Shown: piece by piece, positions 1 to 6,353 of the stretch | Numbering within the stretch: position 1 is the first letter of the stretch | Layout: each line of letters opens with the position of its first letter | Assembly: GCA_027364995.1 (NCBI GenBank) | Contig: DAHXOG010000025.1 | Span: 1-8,523 of the forward strand | Direction of reading: 5' to 3' | Source: Candidatus Mancarchaeum sp. | GTDB taxonomy: Archaea > Micrarchaeota > Micrarchaeia > Micrarchaeales > Micrarchaeaceae | Length of the DNA: 8,523 nt | Notes under the pieces: model-generated | The model's input: only the letters and a program-made list of their open reading frames with translations | Database searches by the model: none | Told to the model about the DNA's origin: nothing | Made by a program: the position numbers and the translations under genes

Positions 1-495
1 GAAAAGTTCTTCAGCGACTCTATTTTCGCAATGAATTCCATGATATACTACAACACAGATGTAAAAGAGACTGGGTACCTAAAATCATTTGCCGTAAAAT
101 GCATGTATTCCAATGATGAGCGCGCAAAAGCATTGGGAGTTTCAATTATAGATGAGAGTTTTTCATTCGACGAAAAGCTTCCATATGGGGATTATATAAA
201 ATGGATTATAAGAAAACCGTACAAAGAAACGGAATTTTCGTCCATAATAAAAAATGCGTCAATTTCAATATTGATAGATACGGAAACAGAAAACGACCTA
301 TACGATTTCAAGGATATCATATACTCTTCAACGGACAAAATTAAGCTAAAGGCCATAGGTGCCCTAAGCCCAAAGGTGCATTCAAGCGCTGAGGTGTTGA
401 ATGGCCTGGCGCAACCTACGCCAACAGCTTCGTTGCAAAAACCGTATTGGACAAGCTGTATAATGATATATCGAAGATGGATAAGGATTCCATAG
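1..495 (+). CDS. Unrecognised helical protein, 5' partial; N-terminal part of a frame-broken gene
   Basis: The frame is open from base 1, so the gene begins left of the window; the ATG at 31 is internal. The residues up to about base 410 read as a normal soluble, mixed helical protein rich in Asp, Glu, Lys, Ile and Ser, with no signal peptide, membrane segment or catalytic motif that I recognise. After about base 415 the translation turns into an unnatural tail rich in Pro, Trp and Arg and stops at 495. In the -1 frame, sensible coding continues without a break into the next entry (NSFVAKTVLDKL and onward). I infer that this and the 447-1031 frame are one gene of at least 340 residues, broken by loss of one base (or gain of two) between about 393 and 417. 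Function unknown; the Ala/Leu-rich pattern is compatible with HEAT-like helical repeats, but this is weak. Confidence 0.6.
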   Translation, partial: EKFFSDSIFAMNSMIYYNTDVKETGYLKSFAVKCMYSNDERAKALGVSIIDESFSFDEKLPYGDYIKWIIRKPYKETEFSSIIKNASISILIDTETENDLYDFKDIIYSSTDKIKLKAIGALSPKVHSSAEVLNGLAQPTPTASLQKPYWTSCIMIYRRWIRIP

Positions 496-1031
496 GCATA
501 ACAGCAAGCAACGCACTTAATATTTTTAAGTCCGAATTGGACAATCCCTCGGCCATGGAATCAAAAGAGGTAAATAATCTAGAAAAACTGATAGCGCTGA
601 TGCCGCTATACGCCCCTAAGGAATATTTAGACGGATATGCGGAACTTTCAAAAGCGCTTATCAAGAGCGATAACAGCATATTGTTCGGTATCGGGTATGC
701 AATCTATCATAGGCTTTCAATACGCGACATAAATACGGATGGGCTATGGCCTGATATGAGCTCATCTCTCTCCGACTTTCAAAACTTTTATTATGCTAGC
801 GCTTTACTCGAGGGCGGGTTTTATGCCATCCCCAATAAGCTCGATGTATACGAGAATTATATAAAGTACATGGCCGAAGGGGTTTCCGATGGGACATTCC
901 CAATGGATATGTACAACAATGCGATGCTTTTAAGGAAAGACATTGAAAAGCAGAGCAATACGGAAAAAGAAAATGCAAAAAATATATTTGGCGTATTCAT
1001 GCGCAAGGATTCTAAAAAGCAAGATGATTGA
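447..1031 (+). CDS. Unrecognised helical protein; C-terminal part of the frame-broken gene
   Basis: The first possible start in this frame is TTG at 447, and the first ATG is at 477; neither has a ribosome binding site. The same frame is open back to 393 (stop TGA at 390-392), with protein-like residues from at least 417, which supports reading this as the continuation of the upstream frame rather than a separate gene. The product is about 195 residues, predominantly helical, with Tyr- and Leu-rich stretches in the middle and a charged Lys/Asp/Glu-rich tail ending in KKQDD. No family is recognised. It ends 9 bases before the next gene on the same strand, so the two are probably cotranscribed. 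If the base loss is a sequencing or assembly error, the intact gene would run from before base 1 to 1031. Confidence 0.6.
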   Translation: MDKLYNDISKMDKDSIGITASNALNIFKSELDNPSAMESKEVNNLEKLIALMPLYAPKEYLDGYAELSKALIKSDNSILFGIGYAIYHRLSIRDINTDGLWPDMSSSLSDFQNFYYASALLEGGFYAIPNKLDVYENYIKYMAEGVSDGTFPMDMYNNAMLLRKDIEKQSNTEKENAKNIFGVFMRKDSKKQDD

Positions 1032-1040
1032 TGCGGCGAT

Positions 1041-1589
1041 ATGATGGAAACTAAAATAATCAGCAAAGAAAATGTGGATCAATACACTACCGAAACTACT
1101 GGCAAAATAAATTCTATATACGAGACCAATATACGCTTGATGAAACAGCTTAACAGAAAGCTAGCCAACAATGCGAATATCAAAACTCCCGAAAGGGCTT
1201 ATTGGAATATGCTTAGGGATGAAAGCCATTATAATAAAAGGGCGTATCTGTCATCTTTGCGTATCCTGATTAAGAATAAGGACAGTCTACTTCCTTATGA
1301 AACCATACATGAATGGAAACTAAATGCATTAGAGCTAAAGTTCGAATTCCTGGAAAATAGGTTTTACCTGATGCATGAAACGGATTTCAATTCACGATTA
1401 ACGGCAATGGAAAGCATGTCAAAGCTAGCACAAACCCTAAATAAAATGCTAATTTCAAATCTGTCTAAGTATTACGAGAATAATCCTGAAGTCAGGAATT
1501 ATAATATCGAATTCCTATCCATATCGGACGAAAACCTTAAGATAAAATTAGGCACAATGTCAAAATTCGCCAATTCGGAGACGGATTAA
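1041..1589 (+). CDS. Unrecognised alpha-helical, coiled-coil-like protein
   Basis: This encodes 182 residues, highly charged and almost entirely helix-forming. There are heptad-like stretches at about residues 10-40 and 85-140, which suggests a coiled coil or helical bundle. No cysteine pairs, membrane segment or catalytic motif is visible. Two ATGs lie in tandem at 1041 and 1044. A GGCGAT just upstream is one base from the GGTGAT complement of the archaeal 16S rRNA 3' end and sits three bases before the second ATG, so 1044 may be the real start. The gene follows the frame-broken gene by 9 bases, implying a shared transcript and perhaps a shared complex. It is convergent with the 1633-2466 gene. 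Function not recognised. Confidence 0.75.
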   Translation: MMETKIISKENVDQYTTETTGKINSIYETNIRLMKQLNRKLANNANIKTPERAYWNMLRDESHYNKRAYLSSLRILIKNKDSLLPYETIHEWKLNALELKFEFLENRFYLMHETDFNSRLTAMESMSKLAQTLNKMLISNLSKYYENNPEVRNYNIEFLSISDENLKIKLGTMSKFANSETD

Positions 1590-1632
1590 AATTAATGCAT
1601 TGCAAATAAGCCATGGTCACATTTACTTGTAT

Positions 1633-2466
1633 TTACTTTTCTTTCCTTAGCATATTATAATTAATCAACCTTTCGTGTAGGATAAGTAATCGATTTGCGG
1701 CTATCTCATCATCGGCTATATCAGAATGGATATCCGTCTTCCTGAGCAAGGCCACGCTATTGAATTCCTTCCTATTGGTGTCCTCTATTATCTTCCAGCA
1801 TTCTGAAAGAAAAGCCCTGAATTCGCCATTGCTCATATTTGCGTGGGCATCAATAAGCGTTTCATATAGCTCAACGGCGATATCATTCAATAGGTTTGAA
1901 TGCTCAAATCTTATTCCATGCTCGGTAAATATCTCATTTATCACATAGGCGTTAATGGCAGCCTTATTCAAAAGTAATATTGCCTCTATTGCATTTTTAG
2001 GATCATCAATAAGCGTTTCAGCCAAATTGAAATTAAGTGACAGAATGCTTTTGTTCCCATTTTTTAGCTTATACCTGCTTCCAATATCCAAGTTTATATC
2101 TATTATGGATACGACGTGGTATACCAGATTAGAAATTAGCTTATCCGCCTTTAATCCTGCATTTTCATCCTTTTTATGCTCTTTTAGTGCTACCTCTTTG
2201 CCCTTTTCAAGTAGGGAATCCAATCTACCGCTATTCACTATCTTTTCTATGCCCCTTGCAATCGCTGCGCTGTCATTTATATAATATTCGTACTGTTTTG
2301 ATATATATCTAAAGCTCTTATTAAATAAACTTTTATACGTAAGGTTCAGGCTTTTCAGCTTTTTTAGCGTTTTTGTATCGCCTTTACTATCGGTAAAATT
2401 CATAATACTATATTGCTTTTTGAAATATTTAGCACTTGCCATGGGTCTGGACAATGGCAAATTCAT
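1633..2466 (-). CDS. Unrecognised 277-residue helical protein
   Basis: The frame encodes 277 residues (269 from the alternative ATG at 2442). It is soluble and mostly helical, with a basic N-terminal quarter (many Lys, Tyr and Phe around residues 10-60) and a more acidic C-terminal half. Stretches such as AIEAILLLNKAAINAY look like packed helices. There are no zinc, nucleotide-binding or membrane motifs. Neither start has a convincing ribosome binding site; ATG 2442 would suit leaderless transcription from the A/T stretch at about 2472-2487. It is divergent from the EncFtn gene, 114 bases away, and the two share the intervening promoter region. Fragments similar to both ends of this gene recur at about 2900-2960, suggesting a lost paralogue. 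No family is recognised. Confidence 0.75.
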   Translation of the reverse strand: MNLPLSRPMASAKYFKKQYSIMNFTDSKGDTKTLKKLKSLNLTYKSLFNKSFRYISKQYEYYINDSAAIARGIEKIVNSGRLDSLLEKGKEVALKEHKKDENAGLKADKLISNLVYHVVSIIDINLDIGSRYKLKNGNKSILSLNFNLAETLIDDPKNAIEAILLLNKAAINAYVINEIFTEHGIRFEHSNLLNDIAVELYETLIDAHANMSNGEFRAFLSECWKIIEDTNRKEFNSVALLRKTDIHSDIADDEIAANRLLILHERLINYNMLRKEK

Positions 2467-2508
2467 CCGCGGCTAGAATAAATTTGCCAACTTAATTGGC
2501 TATGCGTA

Positions 2509-2580
2509 AAGATATACAAAACTAAAAACAGCACTGCAAAGGTAATTTACACATTAAATAAAAATGCTTATAGTGATAAA
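2509..2580 (+). promoter_or_regulatory. Promoter and leader of the EncFtn gene (copy 1 of a duplicated control region)
   Basis: Bases 2509-2529 (core GATATACAAAACTAAAAAC) are identical to 3035-3055 upstream of the hydrolase gene. The block resembles a TATA-containing core promoter (GATATACAAAA), which would start transcription near 2540 and give a leader of about 40 bases. The leader ends in ATAGTGATAAA directly before the ATG, again identical to copy 2. GTGAT (2573-2577) is complementary to AUCAC near the 3' end of archaeal 16S rRNA. The block may also serve the divergent gene at 1633-2466 in reverse. Assignment of the TATA box is inference; the repeat is seen directly. Confidence 0.6.
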
Positions 2581-2865
2581 ATGCCTAGATATGAAGTTGC
2601 TGAAGATCTCAGCGAGGAGATAAAGGATTTGAGTAGGGCCCGCCAGTCATTGATTGAGGAGATAGAGGCGACGATGTTTTATGATGAACGAGCAGATGCC
2701 ACTAAGGACATGGATCTGAAACACGTTATGGTGCACAATCGCGACGATGAAAAGGAGCATGCAGTTTTACTCTTAGAGTGGTTGAGAAGGCATGATTCTG
2801 CCTTAGACAAGGAGCTGAATGAAATTCTCTTCTCAAAGAAGAAAATATCCGAATTGGGTGACTGA
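2581..2865 (+). CDS. Encapsulated-ferritin-like protein (EncFtn family), iron oxidation
   Basis: This 94-residue protein has the antiparallel two-helix core of EncFtn, a family that forms a ferroxidase centre at the dimer interface of an annular decamer and oxidises Fe(II) inside encapsulin nanocompartments. Helix 1 carries EEIEATMFYDERAD (residues 26-39) and helix 2 carries HNRDDEKEHAVLLLEWLRR (52-70). By comparison with the Rhodospirillum rubrum protein, Glu27, Glu57 and His60 match the ferroxidase ligands (Glu32, Glu62, His65), Tyr34 matches Tyr39, and Glu26/Glu29 match the metal entry site. Phe33 replaces the usual Trp. The ATG is set by GTGAT three bases upstream. The C-terminus (KKISELGD) lacks a recognisable encapsulin-targeting tail of the LTVGSL type, and no encapsulin gene is in the window, so the protein may work free or join a shell encoded elsewhere. 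Family assignment is strong; the physiological role is inferred. Confidence 0.9.
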   Translation: MPRYEVAEDLSEEIKDLSRARQSLIEEIEATMFYDERADATKDMDLKHVMVHNRDDEKEHAVLLLEWLRRHDSALDKELNEILFSKKKISELGD

Positions 2866-2894
2866 ACATCATCACCGATTAACGGCTTTCGGAA

Positions 2895-2999
2895 TTCATT
2901 TTTCTTCCTGTAGCTGAAGATAATTTATTCAACCTTTCCGGCGTTTTGTATCGCTTTTACCATAAGTACTACAGGCAACTGCAAATGTAATTTTGCAGT
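2895..2999 (-). pseudogene. Probable decayed, internally deleted copy of the 1633-2466 gene
   Basis: Bases 2941-2960 match 2367-2387, in the N-terminal coding part of the 277-residue gene, in the same orientation with one substitution and one missing base. Read on the minus strand, this gives GKSDTK against SKGDTK. Immediately following on that strand, GAAAGGTTGA and the A-rich stretch after it (down to about 2898) resemble the 3' end of the same gene (about 1636-1674; EERL-like against ERLIN). The piece lies before a second copy of the gene's divergent promoter (3035-3055). I infer a duplicated copy that has lost its middle and shifted frame. The similarity is short and could be partly chance in A/T-rich DNA. 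Confidence 0.35.
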
Positions 3000-3000
3000 T
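2977..3000. repeat. Perfect 9-bp inverted repeat
   Basis: AACTGCAAA (2977-2985) and TTTGCAGTT (2992-3000) are perfect complements around a six-base loop, TGTAAT. The left arm and loop (2978-2993) also match 15 of 16 bases of the EncFtn leader at 2533-2548, so the hairpin appears to have grown out of a duplicated leader fragment. It lies 112 bases after the EncFtn stop and 108 before the hydrolase start. It could be an operator, a transcript end or a by-product of the duplication; there is no T-tract to mark it as a terminator. Confidence 0.5.
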
Positions 3001-3034
3001 AGGATAAGGTTGCCGATTAAATAAATTATACATG

Positions 3035-3107
3035 AAGATATACAAAACTAAAAACGGCTTTGCAAAATCAATTTATAAATAAAGATAAAAATCCCCATAG
3101 TGATAAA
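3035..3107 (+). promoter_or_regulatory. Promoter and leader of the hydrolase gene (copy 2 of the duplicated control region)
   Basis: Bases 3035-3055 repeat 2509-2529 exactly, and 3097-3110 (ATAGTGATAAA plus ATG) repeat the bases around the EncFtn start. Between the two blocks the copies have drifted but keep length and A/T-rich character. The ribosome binding site GTGAT is at 3100-3104, three bases before ATG 3108. Because both blocks are kept while the middle has changed, I infer that the promoter core and the translation signal are functional and that the two downstream genes respond to the same control. Confidence 0.6.
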
Positions 3108-3776
3108 ATGGCGGATTTTAAATGGTTAGGACATGCAGCCTGGTTGTTGGATTTTGGCACTGCAAAGATGATAATAGATCCATTTTTAGATAAAAACCCA
3201 TCCTCTGCGGTGAAAAGCGATGAGGTTAGCGGCTTGGATTATGTAATAGTAACGCATAACCATTTCGATCATATTGGAGATGCGGTAAAGATTGCCAATT
3301 CCAATAACGCAAAGCTTATCGGCATATTTGAAACCGTGGAAGAGCTAAAGAAGGCAGGCCTTAAGGAAGAGCTTGCAACCGGAATGAATATTGGCACCTA
3401 CGTAAACCTTGGCAAGGCCGAGGTGGCGCTTACATACGCCCTGCACAGCGGAAATCCTTCGGGCGTTGTCATAAGGTGCAATGGCATAGTGGCTTACCAT
3501 GCGGGCGACACTGGCCTATTCGGCGATATGAAGCTCATAGGCGAAACCTATAAGCCAGATATTGCAATGCTGCCCATAGGCGGGTTCTTCACAATGGGGC
3601 CGAATGAGGCATCAATGGCCGCCCAATGGCTGGGAGCCAAGGTTGTGCTTCCTATGCATTACAACACATTCCCGGGGATACAGCAAAACCCTGAAGAGCT
3701 TAAGCAGATGCTGGCTGGAAAGGCTGAAGTGCCGATCCTTAAGCCTGGAGATACATACAAATTCCAACAAGGCTGA
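3108..3776 (+). CDS. UPF0173-type metal-dependent hydrolase, metallo-beta-lactamase fold
   Basis: The protein has 222 residues, the usual length of the family. It opens with KWLGHAAWLLDFG (residues 5-17) and IIDPFLDKNP (22-31), both typical of COG2220/UPF0173. The di-metal motif THNHFDHIGD is at 49-58 (His50, His52, Asp54, His55). Further likely ligands are His113 in LHSG, His131 and Asp134 in YHAGDTG, and His184 in MHYNTFP. The members are cytosolic metallo-hydrolases of unsettled substrate (relatives of UlaG and RNase Z-fold enzymes), so the reaction cannot be named. I chose ATG 3108 because it carries GTGAT three bases upstream, identical to the EncFtn start, and puts the conserved first strand at the N-terminus; a TTG at 3060 would add 16 unconserved residues. 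It is convergent with the HerA-like gene. Confidence 0.92.
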   Translation: MADFKWLGHAAWLLDFGTAKMIIDPFLDKNPSSAVKSDEVSGLDYVIVTHNHFDHIGDAVKIANSNNAKLIGIFETVEELKKAGLKEELATGMNIGTYVNLGKAEVALTYALHSGNPSGVVIRCNGIVAYHAGDTGLFGDMKLIGETYKPDIAMLPIGGFFTMGPNEASMAAQWLGAKVVLPMHYNTFPGIQQNPEELKQMLAGKAEVPILKPGDTYKFQQG

Positions 3777-3801
3777 AAGCGGCGTCTGTCTGGGTATAAG
3801 C

Positions 3802-3862
3802 GGGCACATCCACATTGTGCCCCTCGCCTTACATATATCTTTTGCGGGCAAAATGCGCAAAA
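3802..3862. terminator. Two hairpins between convergent genes, possible two-way terminator
   Basis: GGGCACA (3802-3808) pairs with TGTGCCC (3816-3822), and TTTTGCG (3840-3846) pairs with CGCAAAA (3856-3862), both perfect 7-bp stems. They fill the 96-base gap between the ends of the hydrolase (+) and the HerA-like gene (-), with a T-rich stretch (about 3836-3843) between them. Archaeal termination depends mainly on T-tracts, so the hairpins may instead protect the 3' ends of the two transcripts. Confidence 0.4.
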
Positions 3863-3872
3863 CATTGCATAG

Positions 3873-5465
3873 CTATTCGGCATTAAGCTTAAACAGCCTG
3901 GATGCTTTTTCTTCCTTTAAGCTTATCGGGTTGAATAATGCGACCTTTACCCTGTTTTTGGATCTAAGCTTTACCCTGTAAAACGGCATATAGAATACGT
4001 AATATGACTCAACCTTGCACCCGGGATAGTTGGATACTACAATGCCATTAATATTACGCTCGTCAAATTCAAGAAGCGTATAATCGCCTTCAGGTGCTAT
4101 CTCTATGGTCTTAAGAGCATAGGCCTTCCTTCTTTTTATGGCCTTTGGCTTATAGTTTTTTCCATCAAATTCAAGCAATCCCAAGCGTTCAAGCCTAATA
4201 AGCATCTTTTCAGTCTCGCCGATTCCTATACCACATTCCTTCGCTACTTTTTCTGTCTTCGAATGATTTTCCCTCCTAACAACTTCAAGGGCAGCAATCT
4301 CCTTCTCATTTAATCTGGGTTTTTTAGTAGGCGCATGGCTAACCAGCTTCATCTCTTTTCCAATATTTACTTCCCTCATGGAATTGTCATAAATCGCATT
4401 GATTTCGTAGTATTCGGAACCTTTTCCCATGGGCACCATTATCGTAACCTCGACAAACGGTGCGTAAACGGTTTTCAGCTCTTCTATGCTGTAATTTTTT
4501 AAATTTAGTAGCCTCAGCAGCGAGCCTTTTGTACCCTGCAGCCTTTGCATTAGCTCCTCAGGGCCGTTTATTCCGCTTATCACACTTATCTTATTTGTAT
4601 CCTTGGGCTGTATGCCGGTCTTCTGTTTGACATACTGCCTTTCCTTATGCGATATGTCGCCGCTTTTCATATTTTTCAATACCTCGTCAAGGCTTATCTC
4701 GCTATTATTGCTGTAATCCAATAATGGTGTGCTTCCGGAATGCACAATGCCCCTGGGCTTTACCTTGAAAATCTGCTCGATTCCCAGCCCGAAAGGCAGA
4801 AATTCCCCTGTTGAGAGCCTTGCAACCTCTTCCATGCGTTTCCTATTCTCTAGAAGTATGCTTATGCTGTCAAAATCGTTCTCTATGGTAAGCCTCCCTA
4901 TAAATCCATAAGAGCACTGCGCCAATACATTCTTGCTTATATTGGCAGGCCTTTGCGTAGCTACGAGAAGCCCTATGCCCCGTTTTCTCCCCCTAATGCT
5001 TATCTCCTCGACCATATTTATACTGCTTTTTACTATTTGAGGAACGAACTTATCTGCCTCCTCTATTATTATTAGATATGGGCTTCTAAGCTCCTCTTCC
5101 ACGGAGTAAAGGGCTTTCAATGCCGAAAAGACCTCGTGTTTCTGGTCAATCACGTCAGATACATCTATAATTACCGGTTTTTTTGCCTGTATGCTCTGCC
5201 TAAAAAGCAGGGTATAATCCGTATCGAATCCTACGTTTGCCTCAATACCACTTCCAACCACTATCAGTCCATAAGCCTTGCCAAGGTTTACGTATTCGCC
5301 TTCGGTGTCTATAATGAGGAATGGCAATTTAGCTTTTGCAAGCTCCTCGGCAAGCACGCCTATCAAAAATGATTTTCCAGAGCCGCTCTGGCCTATCACG
5401 CAGCACCTTCCAGTCATTATCCTTTGCGCGTCTATGTCGACTCCATCTGCAATGTTTATCTGCAT
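3873..5465 (-). CDS. HerA/DUF87-type ATPase with C-terminal winged-helix region
   Basis: The 530-residue protein starts almost directly with its ATPase domain. Walker A is GQSGSGKS (25-32), followed by FLIIDTEGEY (49-58). Walker B is LIIIEEAD (131-138), then RGRKRGIG (158-165), a likely arginine-finger region, and the sensor motif ATQRP (169-173). This is the FtsK-HerA superfamily, whose members form hexameric ring motors on DNA; HerA proper works with NurA in DNA end resection. The usual N-terminal HAS-barrel of HerA is absent, and residues 386-440 look like a winged helix, followed by a beta-rich tail of about 90 residues. It is therefore a HerA-like ATPase rather than a proven HerA. It lies 31 bases downstream of the pilin-like gene on the same strand. 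GAGG 14 bases before ATG 5465 is a weak ribosome binding site. No NurA gene is in the window. Confidence 0.88.
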   Translation of the reverse strand: MQINIADGVDIDAQRIMTGRCCVIGQSGSGKSFLIGVLAEELAKAKLPFLIIDTEGEYVNLGKAYGLIVVGSGIEANVGFDTDYTLLFRQSIQAKKPVIIDVSDVIDQKHEVFSALKALYSVEEELRSPYLIIIEEADKFVPQIVKSSINMVEEISIRGRKRGIGLLVATQRPANISKNVLAQCSYGFIGRLTIENDFDSISILLENRKRMEEVARLSTGEFLPFGLGIEQIFKVKPRGIVHSGSTPLLDYSNNSEISLDEVLKNMKSGDISHKERQYVKQKTGIQPKDTNKISVISGINGPEELMQRLQGTKGSLLRLLNLKNYSIEELKTVYAPFVEVTIMVPMGKGSEYYEINAIYDNSMREVNIGKEMKLVSHAPTKKPRLNEKEIAALEVVRRENHSKTEKVAKECGIGIGETEKMLIRLERLGLLEFDGKNYKPKAIKRRKAYALKTIEIAPEGDYTLLEFDERNINGIVVSNYPGCKVESYYVFYMPFYRVKLRSKNRVKVALFNPISLKEEKASRLFKLNAE

Positions 5466-5496
5466 AAATATATTTCCCTCAAAAAGTCCAATAAGC

Positions 5497-6309
5497 TTAA
5501 GTTTTTGTAAAGTTCGCAGTTATGGCTGAAGGCGAAGTAAGCCTTAAGACCACCTCTGTGGAGGTGGCGTTCGATATGCTTGAATTCTGTGTGTTGAATA
5601 TCCATTTGTTAAAGGCATAGCCCTTTGGCGCTATCGCATACAATGTGTAATTGCCGCTTTCCAGAGGCACAGAAACAGCATTGCTGTAGCGTATTCCGTT
5701 AATTACCACTATACCTGAACTTGGCGTTGTAAATATACTCAAGTTTACAAGACTTATCGCCCCGGGCGACAACTCCTGTATTGATGTTCCTGTAGATACA
5801 TATGGCCCGCTGCACGAGCCACCCTTGCATATGTAATATCCGATCTTGAAACTATCGCTTACGCTGCTGTATAGCGGAGGTTCTACCGAACCATAAATGT
5901 CCGCAGTGCATATTACTTCCGCTCCTGCATGTGCAATAGAGGGCAGGCATGCACCGGAGCTATTCAAAGTCCCCTTTTGGCCCAGATTGCTTGTAGTAAT
6001 ATTAAATGCGCTCTTTGTAAAATTCAGTGTTACTCCAAGGTTATTATAAAATATGAGTGTAAACTTTATCGGATCTCCAGACTTTGTATATGGAGCTAAG
6101 TATGTATTCGCACATCTCATTAAAGGCTGTATATTGCAGCTAGAGCCCAAGTATCTTGCAGGCGCAAAAGGCCCGCTCAAGACAAAAACAAGCACAATAA
6201 CCATCGCTATCAATATCAATGCCCAAGAATAGACACTAAGCATTTCTATTGCAGACTGCAATCTTTTGCCTTTATCGAAAATGCCCGTTAAGCTTATTAC
6301 CCTAACCAT
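5497..6309 (-). CDS. Pilin-like surface protein with class III signal peptide and InlB/PEGA-like C-terminal domain
   Basis: This encodes 270 residues from ATG 6309. The N-terminus has a basic region (KGKR, 13-16), then QSAIEMLSVYSWALILIAM (18-36) leading into a hydrophobic helix to about residue 44. This is the archaeal type IV pilin-like signal, with Glu22 at +5 of the mature protein. The usual Gly before the cleavage point is replaced by Leu17. Outside the membrane follows a Ser/Thr/Asn-rich beta domain with five Cys that may form disulfides (around 55-170), then a terminal module of about 70 residues (GNYTLYAIAPKGYAFNKW to ITANF) resembling InlB B-repeat or PEGA-type domains of cell surface proteins. 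An in-frame ATG at 6384 exists, but its added 25 residues are coded partly by the insertion element, so I rejected it. The start has no clear ribosome binding site. Cotranscribed with the HerA-like gene. Confidence 0.8.
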   Translation of the reverse strand: MVRVISLTGIFDKGKRLQSAIEMLSVYSWALILIAMVIVLVFVLSGPFAPARYLGSSCNIQPLMRCANTYLAPYTKSGDPIKFTLIFYNNLGVTLNFTKSAFNITTSNLGQKGTLNSSGACLPSIAHAGAEVICTADIYGSVEPPLYSSVSDSFKIGYYICKGGSCSGPYVSTGTSIQELSPGAISLVNLSIFTTPSSGIVVINGIRYSNAVSVPLESGNYTLYAIAPKGYAFNKWIFNTQNSSISNATSTEVVLRLTSPSAITANFTKT

Positions 6310-6353
6310 CGATATATACCTACTATTACAAATTATTTCGTAGGGCAAGAATA

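Noticed and set aside
857..1066. Antisense open frame opposite the frame-broken gene
   Set aside because: It is the complement of a helical coding sequence, has no start signal, and gives a Ser/Phe/Leu-rich shadow product.
3060..3107. TTG start for the hydrolase
   Set aside because: ATG 3108 has an exact copy of the EncFtn ribosome binding site and matches the family's usual N-terminus.
2509..3110. CRISPR-like or tandem repeat array
   Set aside because: Only two full copies of the 21-base block exist, 526 bases apart with genes between them, so it is a duplicated control region rather than an array.
3604..3981. Open frame on the + strand across the hydrolase end and the HerA-like gene end
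   Set aside because: It overlaps conserved coding sequence in another frame and its product is compositionally unnatural (rich in Trp, Cys, His and Ser).
5550..5567. Perfect 7-bp inverted repeat (CCACCTC/GAGGTGG) near the end of the pilin-like gene
   Set aside because: It lies inside a well-supported coding sequence, encodes a normal Thr/Glu/Val stretch, and has no T-tract; likely chance, although a role in the mRNA cannot be excluded.
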